From Stenotrophomonas sp. (GTDB lineage: Bacteria > Pseudomonadota > Gammaproteobacteria > Xanthomonadales > Xanthomonadaceae), in the NCBI GenBank assembly GCA_003484865.1, contig DMZT01000451.1, positions 1 to 9,117 on the forward strand: a DNA stretch of 9,117 nt, given 5' to 3'. The position numbers were made by a program, and so were the translations under genes. The stretch's first letter is position 1. Every line of letters begins with the position of its first letter. The notes under the pieces are model-generated. The model was not told the origin of the DNA. It searched no databases and saw only the letters and a program-made list of their open reading frames with translations. This document shows positions 1 to 8,655 of this stretch, piece by piece.

Positions 1-116
1 GAGGCCACGTGCTCGGCATGCAGCACCCGATCGCCCGCGCGATAGCCCACCACCCCGAGCAACGCCAGGGCTGGCACGACCAGCAACCAGGTTTTGAGGG
101 TGGGCACGAGCGCCAT
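1..116 (-). CDS. N-terminus of a membrane-anchored protein, truncated by the window edge
   Basis: Reading the minus strand from the ATG at 116-114 gives 38 open codons to the window edge. The visible residues begin MALVPTLKTW and continue with a hydrophobic run at about residues 9-25 (LLVVPALALLGVVGY), then a polar stretch (RAGDRVLHAEHVA). This is the pattern of an uncleaved signal anchor or a signal peptide followed by a periplasmic domain. There is no lipobox. The gene is transcribed divergently from prmA. No Shine-Dalgarno sequence precedes the ATG, and the frame stays open upstream through the part I read, so the exact start is uncertain. Too little is visible to assign a family. Confidence 0.6.
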   Translation of the reverse strand, partial: MALVPTLKTWLLVVPALALLGVVGYRAGDRVLHAEHVA

Positions 117-194
117 GGGCGGGACGTCAGAGGCTGTCAGCGATAGACAACAGAAATGTAAGTTTAGCAAGCAGCCGCAACGCTGTCTGAACCG

Positions 195-229
195 GTCGTC
201 CGGCCGATCTTACCGGCCGGCGAGACGAC
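195..229. repeat. Hairpin in the divergent spacer upstream of prmA
   Basis: An inverted repeat pairs CCGGCCG (200-206) with CGGCCGG (214-220) around a 7-nt loop. A further outer 5-bp pairing joins GTCGT (195-199) to ACGAC (225-229) across a 4-nt bulge (221-224). No T-tract follows on either strand, so a classical intrinsic terminator is not supported. It lies about 40 bp upstream of the prmA promoter-like element. The rest of the 117-302 spacer includes a locally AT-richer stretch at about 144-170, possibly promoter DNA for the divergent gene. Confidence 0.45.
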
Positions 230-260
230 CTCCCCACGGTACGCCGGGACCCGCGGGCCG

Positions 261-274
261 CACTGGTCTAACAT
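261..274 (+). promoter_or_regulatory. Promoter-like -10 region for prmA
   Basis: The string CACTGGTCTAACAT contains a -10-like hexamer TAACAT at 269-274, placed 34 nt before the prmA start codon. Nearly the same string (CACTGGCCTACAAT) precedes purH at 2576-2589, which supports a shared function. I see no good -35 hexamer at 16-18 bp spacing. A transcript starting near 281 would have a leader of roughly 20 nt. Assigned by similarity only. Confidence 0.4.
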
Positions 275-302
275 GCACGGTTTTCCGCCGGTCCCTGCCC
301 CC

Positions 303-1223
303 ATGCCCTTCCTGGAACTCACCCTGCACTGCACCGAAGCCACCCAGCCGCGCTATGAGAATGCGCTGGACGACGTGGGCGCGCTGGCGGTGACCCTGCT
401 CGATGCCGATGCCGACACCAGCAACGAACGCGCGATCCTGGAACCGGGCGTGGGCGAGACGCCGTTGTGGAACGACCTGGTGCTGACCGCGCTGTTCCCG
501 GGCGATACCAATGCGCTGGCCCTGCTGGCCGCGCTGGATGCCTTCGATCCGGGCCTGGACTGGGCCAATGCCAGCTTCCGTGCCGTGGCCGACGAAGACT
601 GGGAGCGCGCCTGGATCGACCAGTTCCAGCCGATGGCCTTCGGTGACCGCACCTGGATCGTGCCGTGGAACCATGAACTTCCAGAAGCCGCGCAGGCCGA
701 GGATGCCGCCGTGGTCCGCCTGGATCCGGGCCTGGCGTTCGGTTCGGGCACCCACCCGACCACGGCCCTGTGCCTGCGTTGGCTGGACGGCCTGGCCGCC
801 GAGGGTGCGCTGGCCGGCAACACCGTGCTCGATTTCGGCTGCGGCTCGGGCATCCTCGCCCTGGCGGCGCTGAAGCTGGGGGCCGCGCGCGCGGTCGGCG
901 TGGACAACGACCCGCAGGCGGTGCTCGCCACCGGTGACAACGCCGAGCGCAATGGGCTGCAGGACCGTGTGCAGGTCTACCTGCCGGACGACGAGCCGCA
1001 GGCGACGTATCCCGTCGTGGTCGCCAACATCCTCGCCTCGGCCCTGGATGCACTGGCCGATGTGCTGGCCGCGCGTGTCGCCCCGGGCGGCCGCATCGCG
1101 CTGTCGGGCATCCTGCATGGGCAGGAAGGCGAACTGCTGGAGCGCTATGCCCCGGCCTTCGAACAGCTGGCGGTGGCGCAGGACGGCGACTGGATGCGCA
1201 TCACCGGCGTCCGCCGTGCTTGA
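303..1223 (+). CDS. prmA: Ribosomal protein L11 methyltransferase PrmA
   Basis: PrmA is a cytoplasmic S-adenosylmethionine-dependent enzyme that trimethylates several amino groups of ribosomal protein L11. The product is 306 aa (E. coli PrmA is 293). Residues 1-125 form the substrate-recognition part with [13 protein letters not shown] at about 92-104. The catalytic domain follows: the family signature [15 protein letters not shown] at 140-154, Rossmann motif I with DFGCGSG at 177-183, the acidic ribose-binding residue D201, and the VVANILA motif at 239-245. The chosen ATG gives the family N-terminus [10 protein letters not shown]. An in-frame ATG at 273 overlaps the -10-like hexamer and would add ten residues, so it is less likely. 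The start has no Shine-Dalgarno sequence and sits behind CCTGCCCCC. In E. coli prmA lies with dusB-fis; here a DUF3426 gene follows instead of dusB. Confidence 0.96.
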   Translation: MPFLELTLHCTEATQPRYENALDDVGALAVTLLDADADTSNERAILEPGVGETPLWNDLVLTALFPGDTNALALLAALDAFDPGLDWANASFRAVADEDWERAWIDQFQPMAFGDRTWIVPWNHELPEAAQAEDAAVVRLDPGLAFGSGTHPTTALCLRWLDGLAAEGALAGNTVLDFGCGSGILALAALKLGAARAVGVDNDPQAVLATGDNAERNGLQDRVQVYLPDDEPQATYPVVVANILASALDALADVLAARVAPGGRIALSGILHGQEGELLERYAPAFEQLAVAQDGDWMRITGVRRA

Positions 1224-1253
1224 ATAGCCCGTCTCCTGCCCGGTCCCGTGCCC

Positions 1254-2090
1254 ATGTCCGAGCCTCCGATGCCGCCGCGCCGCCCGATCGCCACGTTCCT
1301 GCGTCCGTCGCCGGAGGCGCCGGCCGATCCGGCTGACCGCCCGGCCGCGCCGTCTGACGCAGCACCTGCGCCGTCGGCCACGCCTGTGGACGATCGCATC
1401 GCACCGCTGGCGGTCGAACAGGTGATCGATGCACAGCCGGTGCACGCGCCGGAACCCTTCACGCCGGCACCCGAAGTCGAATTCGAACGCGTGCCCGAAC
1501 CCGCGCAGGTGTTCACCGGTGAAGCCGCGCCAGCGGCTGCGCCGCTCGCTACGACGGCGGCCCTGCCGCCAGCCGACGCCATCACCACACCGAGCTTCCT
1601 CCGCCTGCCCGGTGCGCGCCTGCGAACGCCGCGCTGGCAGTGGGGCATGGTCGCCGGGCTGGCCGCCCTGCTGCTGGTCCAGATCGCCGTGGCCGACCGC
1701 GCCCGGCTTGCCGCCGATGCCGGCACCCGCCCGTGGATTGCCGGGCTGTGCGGCGTGCTGCGCTGTTCATTGCCAGCCTGGCGCGAGCCGACGGCCTTCA
1801 GCATGCTCAGCCGCGATGTGCGCCCGGTGCCGGGCCAGGCCGGCGCGCTGCAGGTTCAGGCCAGCATCCGCAACGACGCGCGCTGGGCCCAGGCCTGGCC
1901 GTCGCTGCGGCTGTCGCTGTCTGATGCCGATGGCCGCGTGATCGGCACCAATGTGTTCGCGCCGGCCGACTATCTGGACCGCGCCACGGACCCGGCCGCG
2001 ACGCTGGAACCGGGGCAAAGCGCGCAGATCGCCTTCCGCGTGCGCGAGCCTGCGGCGTCTACCGTCGCATTCACCTTTGAGTTCCTCTGA
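1254..2090 (+). CDS. DUF3426 domain protein with one membrane segment
   Basis: This 278-residue protein has three parts. Residues 1 to about 127 are Pro/Ala-rich and probably disordered, starting MSEPPMPPRRPIATFLRP. A hydrophobic helix follows at about 129-147 (WGMVAGLAALLLVQIAVA). A C-terminal domain at about 155-278 carries the DUF3426 pattern: LCGVLRCSLPAWREP near 165-179, then a beta-rich segment with SIRNDARWAQAWPSLRLSL, LEPGQSAQIAFRV, and an ending rich in Phe (VAFTFEFL). The topology suggests a cytoplasmic tail and a periplasmic DUF3426 domain. Many relatives carry an N-terminal CxxC zinc ribbon; none is present here. It begins 30 nt after prmA in the same frame, separated by the TGA at 1221-1223, and is probably co-transcribed. 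A GTG at 1248 is the alternative start. Function is unknown. Confidence 0.88.
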   Translation: MSEPPMPPRRPIATFLRPSPEAPADPADRPAAPSDAAPAPSATPVDDRIAPLAVEQVIDAQPVHAPEPFTPAPEVEFERVPEPAQVFTGEAAPAAAPLATTAALPPADAITTPSFLRLPGARLRTPRWQWGMVAGLAALLLVQIAVADRARLAADAGTRPWIAGLCGVLRCSLPAWREPTAFSMLSRDVRPVPGQAGALQVQASIRNDARWAQAWPSLRLSLSDADGRVIGTNVFAPADYLDRATDPAATLEPGQSAQIAFRVREPAASTVAFTFEFL

Positions 2091-2480
<390 letters not shown>

Positions 2481-2490
2481 TGCCGGTGGG

Positions 2491-2507
2491 CAGGCGCTTA
2501 GTGCCTG
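2491..2507 (+). repeat. Small hairpin just after fis
   Basis: CAGGCGC (2491-2497) pairs with GTGCCTG (2501-2507) with one G-T wobble and a TTA loop, 10 nt after the fis stop codon. It is followed closely by a larger hairpin at 2518-2547, so the two may act together at the 3' end of the fis transcript. Confidence 0.35.
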
Positions 2508-2517
2508 GCGGAAAGCA

Positions 2518-2560
2518 GGCCGGATCGAGCAGCGCTCGGTGCCGGCCTTCGTCGTTTCTG
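2518..2560 (+). terminator. Terminator-like hairpin between fis and purH
   Basis: GGCCGG (2518-2523) pairs with CCGGCC (2542-2547), enclosing an inner stem CGAGC (2526-2530) and GCTCG (2534-2538) with a 3-nt loop. The stem is GC-rich and is followed by TTCGTCGTTTCT, a broken T-rich tract rather than a clean run. It probably ends or attenuates the fis transcript ahead of the purH promoter region. Confidence 0.55.
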
Positions 2561-2575
2561 GGGCCATGCCAGCGC

Positions 2576-2589
2576 CACTGGCCTACAAT
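2576..2589 (+). promoter_or_regulatory. Promoter-like -10 region for purH
   Basis: CACTGGCCTACAAT ends in the -10-like hexamer TACAAT (2584-2589), 38 nt before the purH ATG and directly after the fis terminator-like hairpin. It matches the string before prmA at 12 of 14 positions. No recognisable -35 hexamer stands at the usual spacing, and I see no PurR-type operator. Confidence 0.5.
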
Positions 2590-2621
2590 ATGCCCCCGCT
2601 CCGCTTCGATCTCCTGCCCCC

Positions 2622-4206
<1,585 letters not shown>

Positions 4207-4222
4207 GGGGGGATCGACACGG

Positions 4223-5158
4223 ATGTCGTCCTCGCTCCGCAATCGCCTCGCAGCGGTGGTCATGGCCACTGCTGCGGGGGTGCTGGGCTGCACGCCTGCC
4301 AGTGAACCGGGGGCGTCTTCCGAACCGGCCAAACCACACCGCGTGCTCGACACCACGGCGCAGCCGGAAGACACCGTCCGGGTCCGGGGCGATCACACCC
4401 AGCGCCTGCTGGCCTTCCTTCGCACGCGCTATGGCGACAAGGCCGTCCTGGATGCGCCGTGGAAGGATGCGTGGGAGGACACCGAGGTCGAGGCACTACG
4501 CCCGGTCACCCGCAGCGTGTGCGCGCGTGACACGGTCACGGCCGACGGTCATGAGCAGACCCTGCTGGCGGTGTGCCAGACCCTGGACGACGCAGCCACG
4601 GTCGAGCCGGGCCGGGTCGATCTGTATGTGCTGCGCGTGGGCACGGACGACGAAGAGGCCAACCGCGGCGGCATGTTCGCCCCACTGCCTGCCAAGGATC
4701 CGCTGCTGGTGATGGCCCAGCGCCTGCAGGGCCCATACGGGCGCCACGGCGCACCCGGTACGGTCCAGATCGCGCAGCTTGGCCCGCAGCGCCATGCCTT
4801 CCAGATCACCCACGAAGAACACCGGCGCGGCCATCGGCGCGTCTGGCGCAGTTACATCGCCGAACACAATCATCGTCTGCGCGATGTCGCCCGGTACCGC
4901 GATCACCTCGACAATCTTGCCCTGCACCGCTGTGACGGCCATCCGGCCGACTGCGGCGAGGGCGTGTTCTCGGTCGACTTCAGCACGACGGTGGGCGACA
5001 GCAACGCCGTGGATGGCTACTGGCCGCTGACGGTGCGTGCCAGCGGCCACGACTGCACGGGCCCGGCGACCGCGTTCTACCACCTCATCTTCGATGCCCG
5101 GCAGCGCGCGTATCCGGTGCCGGACGACCTCCAGCGCGACGGCTGCGCCGACAGCTGA
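4223..5158 (+). CDS. Uncharacterised exported lipoprotein between purH and purD
   Basis: The product of 311 aa starts MSSSLRNRLA, with a basic n-region, a hydrophobic core (AAVVMATAAGV) and a lipobox ending LGC, so Cys23 should be lipidated after signal peptidase II cleavage. The residue after it is Thr, not Asp, which favours outer-membrane sorting by the E. coli rule. The mature part has six further Cys (100, 118, 237, 244, 278, 308), enough for three disulfides, and a His/Arg-rich stretch at about 188-230. I recognise no enzyme motif or family. This ATG is preceded by a G-run at 4207-4212 at reasonable spacing. An alternative ATG at 4205 overlaps the purH stop (TGATG) and adds six residues. 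The tight junction suggests co-transcription with purH. Confidence 0.85.
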   Translation: MSSSLRNRLAAVVMATAAGVLGCTPASEPGASSEPAKPHRVLDTTAQPEDTVRVRGDHTQRLLAFLRTRYGDKAVLDAPWKDAWEDTEVEALRPVTRSVCARDTVTADGHEQTLLAVCQTLDDAATVEPGRVDLYVLRVGTDDEEANRGGMFAPLPAKDPLLVMAQRLQGPYGRHGAPGTVQIAQLGPQRHAFQITHEEHRRGHRRVWRSYIAEHNHRLRDVARYRDHLDNLALHRCDGHPADCGEGVFSVDFSTTVGDSNAVDGYWPLTVRASGHDCTGPATAFYHLIFDARQRAYPVPDDLQRDGCADS

Positions 5159-5178
5159 GGCCGTGGGTTGCCACGGCC
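5159..5178. repeat. Perfect 8-bp hairpin directly after the lipoprotein stop codon
   Basis: GGCCGTGG (5159-5166) and CCACGGCC (5171-5178) are exact reverse complements around a GTTG tetraloop, starting at the base after the TGA. No T-tract follows, so it is not a standard intrinsic terminator. It may protect the upstream mRNA 3' end or be a worn REP-type palindrome. Confidence 0.55.
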
Positions 5179-5214
5179 ACCGACCGCCCGAATGCACCCG
5201 CCGCCCGCACCGCG

Positions 5215-5220
5215 TAAAAT
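5215..5220 (+). promoter_or_regulatory. Promoter-like -10 hexamer for purD
   Basis: TAAAAT stands 37 nt before the purD TTG start, the same placement as the -10-like hexamers of prmA (34 nt) and purH (38 nt). It lies in the short gap after the lipoprotein hairpin. No clear -35 element is visible. It suggests that purD can be transcribed independently of purH. Confidence 0.45.
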
Positions 5221-5251
5221 CACGTTCCTGCCCTCTTACGCGAGAACTGCA

Positions 5252-6538
5252 TTGAAGATCCTGGTCATCGGCGCTGGCGGCCGCGAACACGCCCTGGCCT
5301 GGAAGCTGGCCCAGTCCGCGAAGGTCCGTGAGGTCATCGTCGCCCCCGGCAATGCAGGCACCGCCACCGAGCCCAAGTGCCGCAACGTGGACGTCAAGGT
5401 CACCGATCTGGACGGTCTGTTGGCGCTGGTCGGCACCGAAGGCATCGGCCTGACCGTGGTCGGCCCGGAAGTGCCGCTGGTGGCTGGTGTGGTCGATCGC
5501 TTCCGCGCCGCCGGGCACCGCATCTTCGGGCCCACCGCCGCCGCCGCGCAGTTGGAAGGCAGCAAGGCGTACGCGAAGGATTTCCTGGCCCGCCACGGGA
5601 TCCCGACCGCGTTCTATGCCGTGCATACCGACATCGAACCGGCGCTGGCCTACCTGCGTGAGAAAGGCGCACCGATCGTGGTCAAGGCCGATGGTCTGGC
5701 CGCCGGCAAGGGCGTGATCGTGGCGATGACCCTGGCCGAGGCCGAGGACGCGGTGCGCGACATGCTCTCCGGCAATGCCTTCGGCGATGCTGGCGCACGC
5801 GTGGTGATCGAAGAATTCCTGGACGGCGAAGAAGCCAGCTTCATCTCGATGGTGGACGGTAAGACGGCGCTGCCGATGGCGACCTCGCAGGACCACAAGC
5901 GCGTGGGCGACGGTGACACCGGCCCGAACACCGGCGGCATGGGCGCGTACTCGCCGGCCCCGGTGGTGACCGATGAAGTGCATGCGCGCGTGATGCGCGA
6001 GGTGGTCAACCCGACCGTGCAGGGCATGATCGCCGACGGCATTCCGTTCACCGGCTTCCTCTATGCCGGCCTGATGATCGATGCCAGCGGCGCGCCGAAG
6101 GTGATCGAGTTCAACGTGCGCTTTGGCGACCCGGAAACCCAGCCGGTGATGCTGCGCCTGCAGTCGGACCTGGTGGATCTGGTCGAAGCGGCGATCGACG
6201 AGCGCCTGGACACCGTGGAGGCGCAGTGGGATCCGCGCCCGTCGCTGGGTGTGGTGATGGCGGCCTCGCCCTATCCGGAGACCCCGATCACCGGTGACGT
6301 GATCCACGGCCTGGACGCTGTGGCGGCGACGGCCAAGGTATTCCATGCCGGCACCACGCTGGACGCGCAGGGCCAGGTGCTCAGCGCCGGCGGCCGTGTG
6401 CTGTGCGTGGCTGCACTGGGCGGCACGGTGGGCGAGGCACAGCGCAACGCCTACGCCGGCGTCGGTGCCATCCACTGGGCCCATGAGTTCCACCGCGGCG
6501 ATATCGGCTGGCGGGCGATTGCGCGCGAGCAGGGCTGA
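5252..6538 (+). CDS. purD: Phosphoribosylamine-glycine ligase PurD (GARS)
   Basis: PurD joins glycine to 5-phosphoribosylamine using ATP, giving glycinamide ribonucleotide, an early step of de novo purine synthesis. The product is 428 aa (E. coli 429). Visible motifs are the N-terminal GAGGREHA (7-14), VGPEVPL (70-76), the ATP-grasp lysine and glycine-rich loop KADGLAAGKGV (145-155), GPNTGGMGAYSP (224-235), the metal-binding segment EFNVRFGDPETQ (286-297), which includes the GARS signature, and a C-terminal domain ending near SAGGRVLCV (378-386). I chose the TTG at 5252 because translation from it gives the family N-terminus MKILVIGAGG and the expected length. The open frame extends to an ATG at 5168, but that would cover the promoter-like region. 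GAGAA just upstream is a weak ribosome binding site. Confidence 0.97.
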   Translation: MKILVIGAGGREHALAWKLAQSAKVREVIVAPGNAGTATEPKCRNVDVKVTDLDGLLALVGTEGIGLTVVGPEVPLVAGVVDRFRAAGHRIFGPTAAAAQLEGSKAYAKDFLARHGIPTAFYAVHTDIEPALAYLREKGAPIVVKADGLAAGKGVIVAMTLAEAEDAVRDMLSGNAFGDAGARVVIEEFLDGEEASFISMVDGKTALPMATSQDHKRVGDGDTGPNTGGMGAYSPAPVVTDEVHARVMREVVNPTVQGMIADGIPFTGFLYAGLMIDASGAPKVIEFNVRFGDPETQPVMLRLQSDLVDLVEAAIDERLDTVEAQWDPRPSLGVVMAASPYPETPITGDVIHGLDAVAATAKVFHAGTTLDAQGQVLSAGGRVLCVAALGGTVGEAQRNAYAGVGAIHWAHEFHRGDIGWRAIAREQG

Positions 6539-6545
6539 CCTGGCA

Positions 6546-6563
6546 CGGTCGGGGCCACGACCG
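6546..6563. repeat. Short inverted repeat after purD
   Basis: CGGTCG (6546-6551) and CGACCG (6558-6563) form a 6-bp stem with a 6-nt loop, 8 nt after the purD stop codon. It precedes the strong terminator at 6594-6623 and may be an accessory 3'-end structure. Confidence 0.35.
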
Positions 6564-6593
6564 ATCGAAACACTGCCCTGAACGCCAGAAAGC

Positions 6594-6623
6594 AAAAAGG
6601 CCCGGCATCAGCCGGGCCTTTTT
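6594..6623. terminator. Bidirectional intrinsic terminator between purD and rpoH
   Basis: A perfect 13-bp arm pair: AAAAAGGCCCGGC (6594-6606) and GCCGGGCCTTTTT (6611-6623) around an ATCA loop. The GC-rich 8-bp core is flanked by an A-run on one side and a T-run on the other, so it reads as a rho-independent terminator on both strands. It sits 56 nt after the purD stop and 24 nt after the rpoH stop, serving both convergent genes. Confidence 0.95.
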
Positions 6624-6646
6624 GCGTAACCACGCCAGTCACTGCA

Positions 6647-7522
<876 letters not shown>

Positions 7523-7532
7523 AGCACTCATC

Positions 7533-7559
7533 TTAGCAGTCCCGGAATTGGACTGCTAA
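7533..7559. promoter_or_regulatory. CIRCE-like perfect dyad at the rpoH start
   Basis: TTAGCAGTCC (7533-7542) and GGACTGCTAA (7550-7559) are exact reverse complements separated by 7 nt. In the CIRCE register this is TTAGCAGTC-N9-GACTGCTAA. The known CIRCE operator bound by the repressor HrcA is TTAGCACTC-N9-GAGTGCTAA, so arm length and the 9-bp spacer agree and only one symmetric base per arm differs. It lies 10 nt upstream of the rpoH ATG at 7522, a usual CIRCE position between promoter and start. The dyad is certain; HrcA binding is inference. It could also act as a stem in the leader RNA. Confidence 0.7.
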
Positions 7560-7575
7560 AGGGGAAAGAAGTTCC
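7548..7575 (-). promoter_or_regulatory. Sigma-E-like promoter for rpoH
   Basis: On the minus strand GGAACTT (7575-7569) is followed after 15 nt by GTCCAA (7553-7548). The E. coli sigma-E consensus is about GGAACTT-N15-GTCTAA, so the -35 is exact and the -10 matches at five of six positions. The predicted start near 7541 leaves a leader of roughly 19 nt before the ATG at 7522. E. coli rpoH also has a sigma-E promoter (P3), which makes this plausible. The -10 lies inside the CIRCE-like dyad. Confidence 0.6.
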
Positions 7576-7719
7576 AGCGTTCTGTTCATGGGACGCTGGC
7601 ACCGAAGACACCCCTAACGTACCGCGAAATGATGACAGTGGCGAGAGGCTGGAAACAAACCATCAAACTCCATGAAATCAACAAGATAGACGGATGAATT
7701 GGGCGCTGGCGCGTGTTTT

Positions 7720-7782
7720 CTGGCTGAACAGGCTGCCGGATGCGCCCATTCAGCCCGGAAAGGTTGTCGGCAGTTCAGCCAG
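7720..7782. repeat. Long imperfect inverted repeat in the rpoH upstream spacer
   Basis: CTGGCTGAAC (7720-7729) is the exact reverse complement of GTTCAGCCAG (7773-7782). A second pair, CTGCCG (7733-7738) with CGGCAG (7768-7773), continues the stem inward, giving about 15 bp with a 4-nt bulge (7729-7732) and a loop of about 29 nt. It shares its right arm with the REP-type hairpin at 7777-7799, so only one of the two can form at a time. Confidence 0.6.
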
Positions 7783-7799
7783 GCATGGCCTGGCTCTAC
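7777..7799 (-). repeat. SMAG-like REP palindrome with terminal GTAG
   Basis: On the minus strand GTAG (7799-7796) precedes AGCCAGGC, a CAT loop and GCCTGGCT, an exact 8-bp stem. Short palindromes headed by GTAG are the hallmark of the SMAG family, dispersed in many intergenic regions of Stenotrophomonas maltophilia and mobilised by RAYT (TnpA-REP) transposases. The assignment rests on the GTAG tetranucleotide and stem-loop geometry; I cannot count other copies here. Confidence 0.6.
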
Positions 7800-7801
7800 C
7801 C

Positions 7802-7827
7802 CCTGCGCCACCGCTACGCGTGGCAGG
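7802..7827. repeat. Second hairpin next to the REP-type palindrome
   Basis: CCTGCGCCAC (7802-7811) pairs with GTGGCAGG (7820-7827) with two left-arm bases unpaired or bulged (a single bulged G in the best alignment) around a loop of about 8 nt. It adjoins the GTAG hairpin and might be a diverged partner of it, as REP sequences are often paired. Confidence 0.35.
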
Positions 7828-7935
7828 CCCAAACCCACCGACGCCTGGTAATAGCCCGCCATGTTCAACCCGCAAGCGGCAGGTGGCGCACTCCATCATC
7901 GCGATGCTGGCCGTCCAGATGACGACCGCCAGTGA

Positions 7936-8655
7936 TTACGCCGCCGGCTCCAGCGCGGCACGCGGCGGCAGCGACCAGTCGATGCGCGCGTTGCCGCGGC
8001 GCTGCAGGTACTCATTGGCCATCGAAAAATGGCGGCAGCCCAGGAAGCCGCGATGCGCCGACAGCGGCGAAGGGTGCGGTGCCTTGAGCACGCGGTGCCG
8101 GCCGGTATCGATGACCTTGCCCTTCTGCTGGGCGTAGCTGCCCCACAACAGGAACACCAGGCCCTCGCGCTCGCGGTTGAGCGTATCCACCACATGGTCG
8201 GTGAAGCCCTCCCAGCCACGCCGCTGGTGAGAGCCGGCGTTGCCCGCCTCCACCGTCAGCACCGCATTGAGCAGCAGCACCCCGCGGTGCGCCCACGGCA
8301 GCAGGCAGCCGTGGTCCGGGCGCGGGATGCCCAGATCGGCCTCGATCTCTTTGTAGATGTTGAGCAGCGACGGCGGTACCGGCACGCCCGGCATCACCGA
8401 GAAGCTCAGGCCGTGCGCCTGGCCGTACCCGTGATACGGATCCTGGCCGAGGATGACCACCTTGACCTGATCGAAGGGCGTGGCGTCGAACGCGGCGAAG
8501 ATCTGCGGGCCAGGCGGGAACACCTGCGCCCCGGCCGCCTTGCGCTGGCGCAGGAACGCGGAGAGTTCGCGCATGTCCGGCCGCAGCAGGTAATCACCGA
8601 TACGCGTCTTCCAGCTCGGTTCGAGCTGGATGCTGGGCACTACATCGTCATTCAT
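7936..8655 (-). CDS. ung: Uracil-DNA glycosylase, family 1
   Basis: Ung removes uracil from DNA, arising from cytosine deamination or dUTP incorporation, and starts base excision repair. The product is 239 aa (E. coli 229). The water-activating loop GQDPYH is at 70-75 with catalytic Asp72 (E. coli D64). The Pro-rich loop follows ([14 protein letters not shown], 91-104), then [10 protein letters not shown] (127-136) with the uracil-binding Asn130 (E. coli N123), and the DNA minor-groove loop [11 protein letters not shown] (194-204) with His194 (E. coli H187). All catalytic residues are intact. The short C-terminal tail is rich in Ala and Pro. The ATG overlaps the stop of the upstream response-regulator gene (ATGA, 8652-8655), so the two are almost certainly co-transcribed and possibly translationally coupled. 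No separate ribosome binding site is obvious. Confidence 0.98.
   Translation of the reverse strand: MNDDVVPSIQLEPSWKTRIGDYLLRPDMRELSAFLRQRKAAGAQVFPPGPQIFAAFDATPFDQVKVVILGQDPYHGYGQAHGLSFSVMPGVPVPPSLLNIYKEIEADLGIPRPDHGCLLPWAHRGVLLLNAVLTVEAGNAGSHQRRGWEGFTDHVVDTLNREREGLVFLLWGSYAQQKGKVIDTGRHRVLKAPHPSPLSAHRGFLGCRHFSMANEYLQRRGNARIDWSLPPRAALEPAA

Larger units (their letters stand above)
7576..7935. other. Non-coding spacer between ung and rpoH
   Basis: About 360 bp with no convincing gene. A minus-strand open frame at 7614-7868 (84 codons) has no recognisable domain and runs through the palindromes, so I do not call it. The part at about 7605-7705 is clearly less GC-rich than its surroundings and may hold further rpoH promoters. 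The part at 7720-7830 is filled with inverted repeats. The 3' side of ung (7905-7935, read on the minus strand) offers only a weak hairpin, CTGGC and GCCAG arms with one mismatch and no T-tract. Confidence 0.6.

Noticed and set aside
1221..1253. Possible stop-codon read-through fusing PrmA to the DUF3426 protein
   Set aside because: The two genes share a reading frame and one TGA separates them, but the gap also has a normal start codon for the second gene and no read-through signal is visible.
210..1445. Minus-strand open frame of 411 codons opposite prmA
   Set aside because: Arg/His/Gly-rich low-complexity product without a domain. It mirrors a well-identified gene in high-GC DNA, where antisense frames stay open by codon bias.
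4496..6595. Minus-strand open frame of 699 codons opposite the lipoprotein gene and purD
   Set aside because: It spans two unrelated genes and the hairpin between them, is His/Arg/Gly-rich, and has no recognisable domain.
7614..7868. Minus-strand open frame of 84 codons in the ung-rpoH spacer
   Set aside because: No family resemblance, and it passes through the REP-type palindrome and other inverted repeats. A real small gene cannot be excluded without conservation data.
7990..8652. Possible family assignment of ung as a truncated or inactive copy
   Set aside because: All catalytic and uracil-binding motifs are present and the length is normal, so it is an intact gene.
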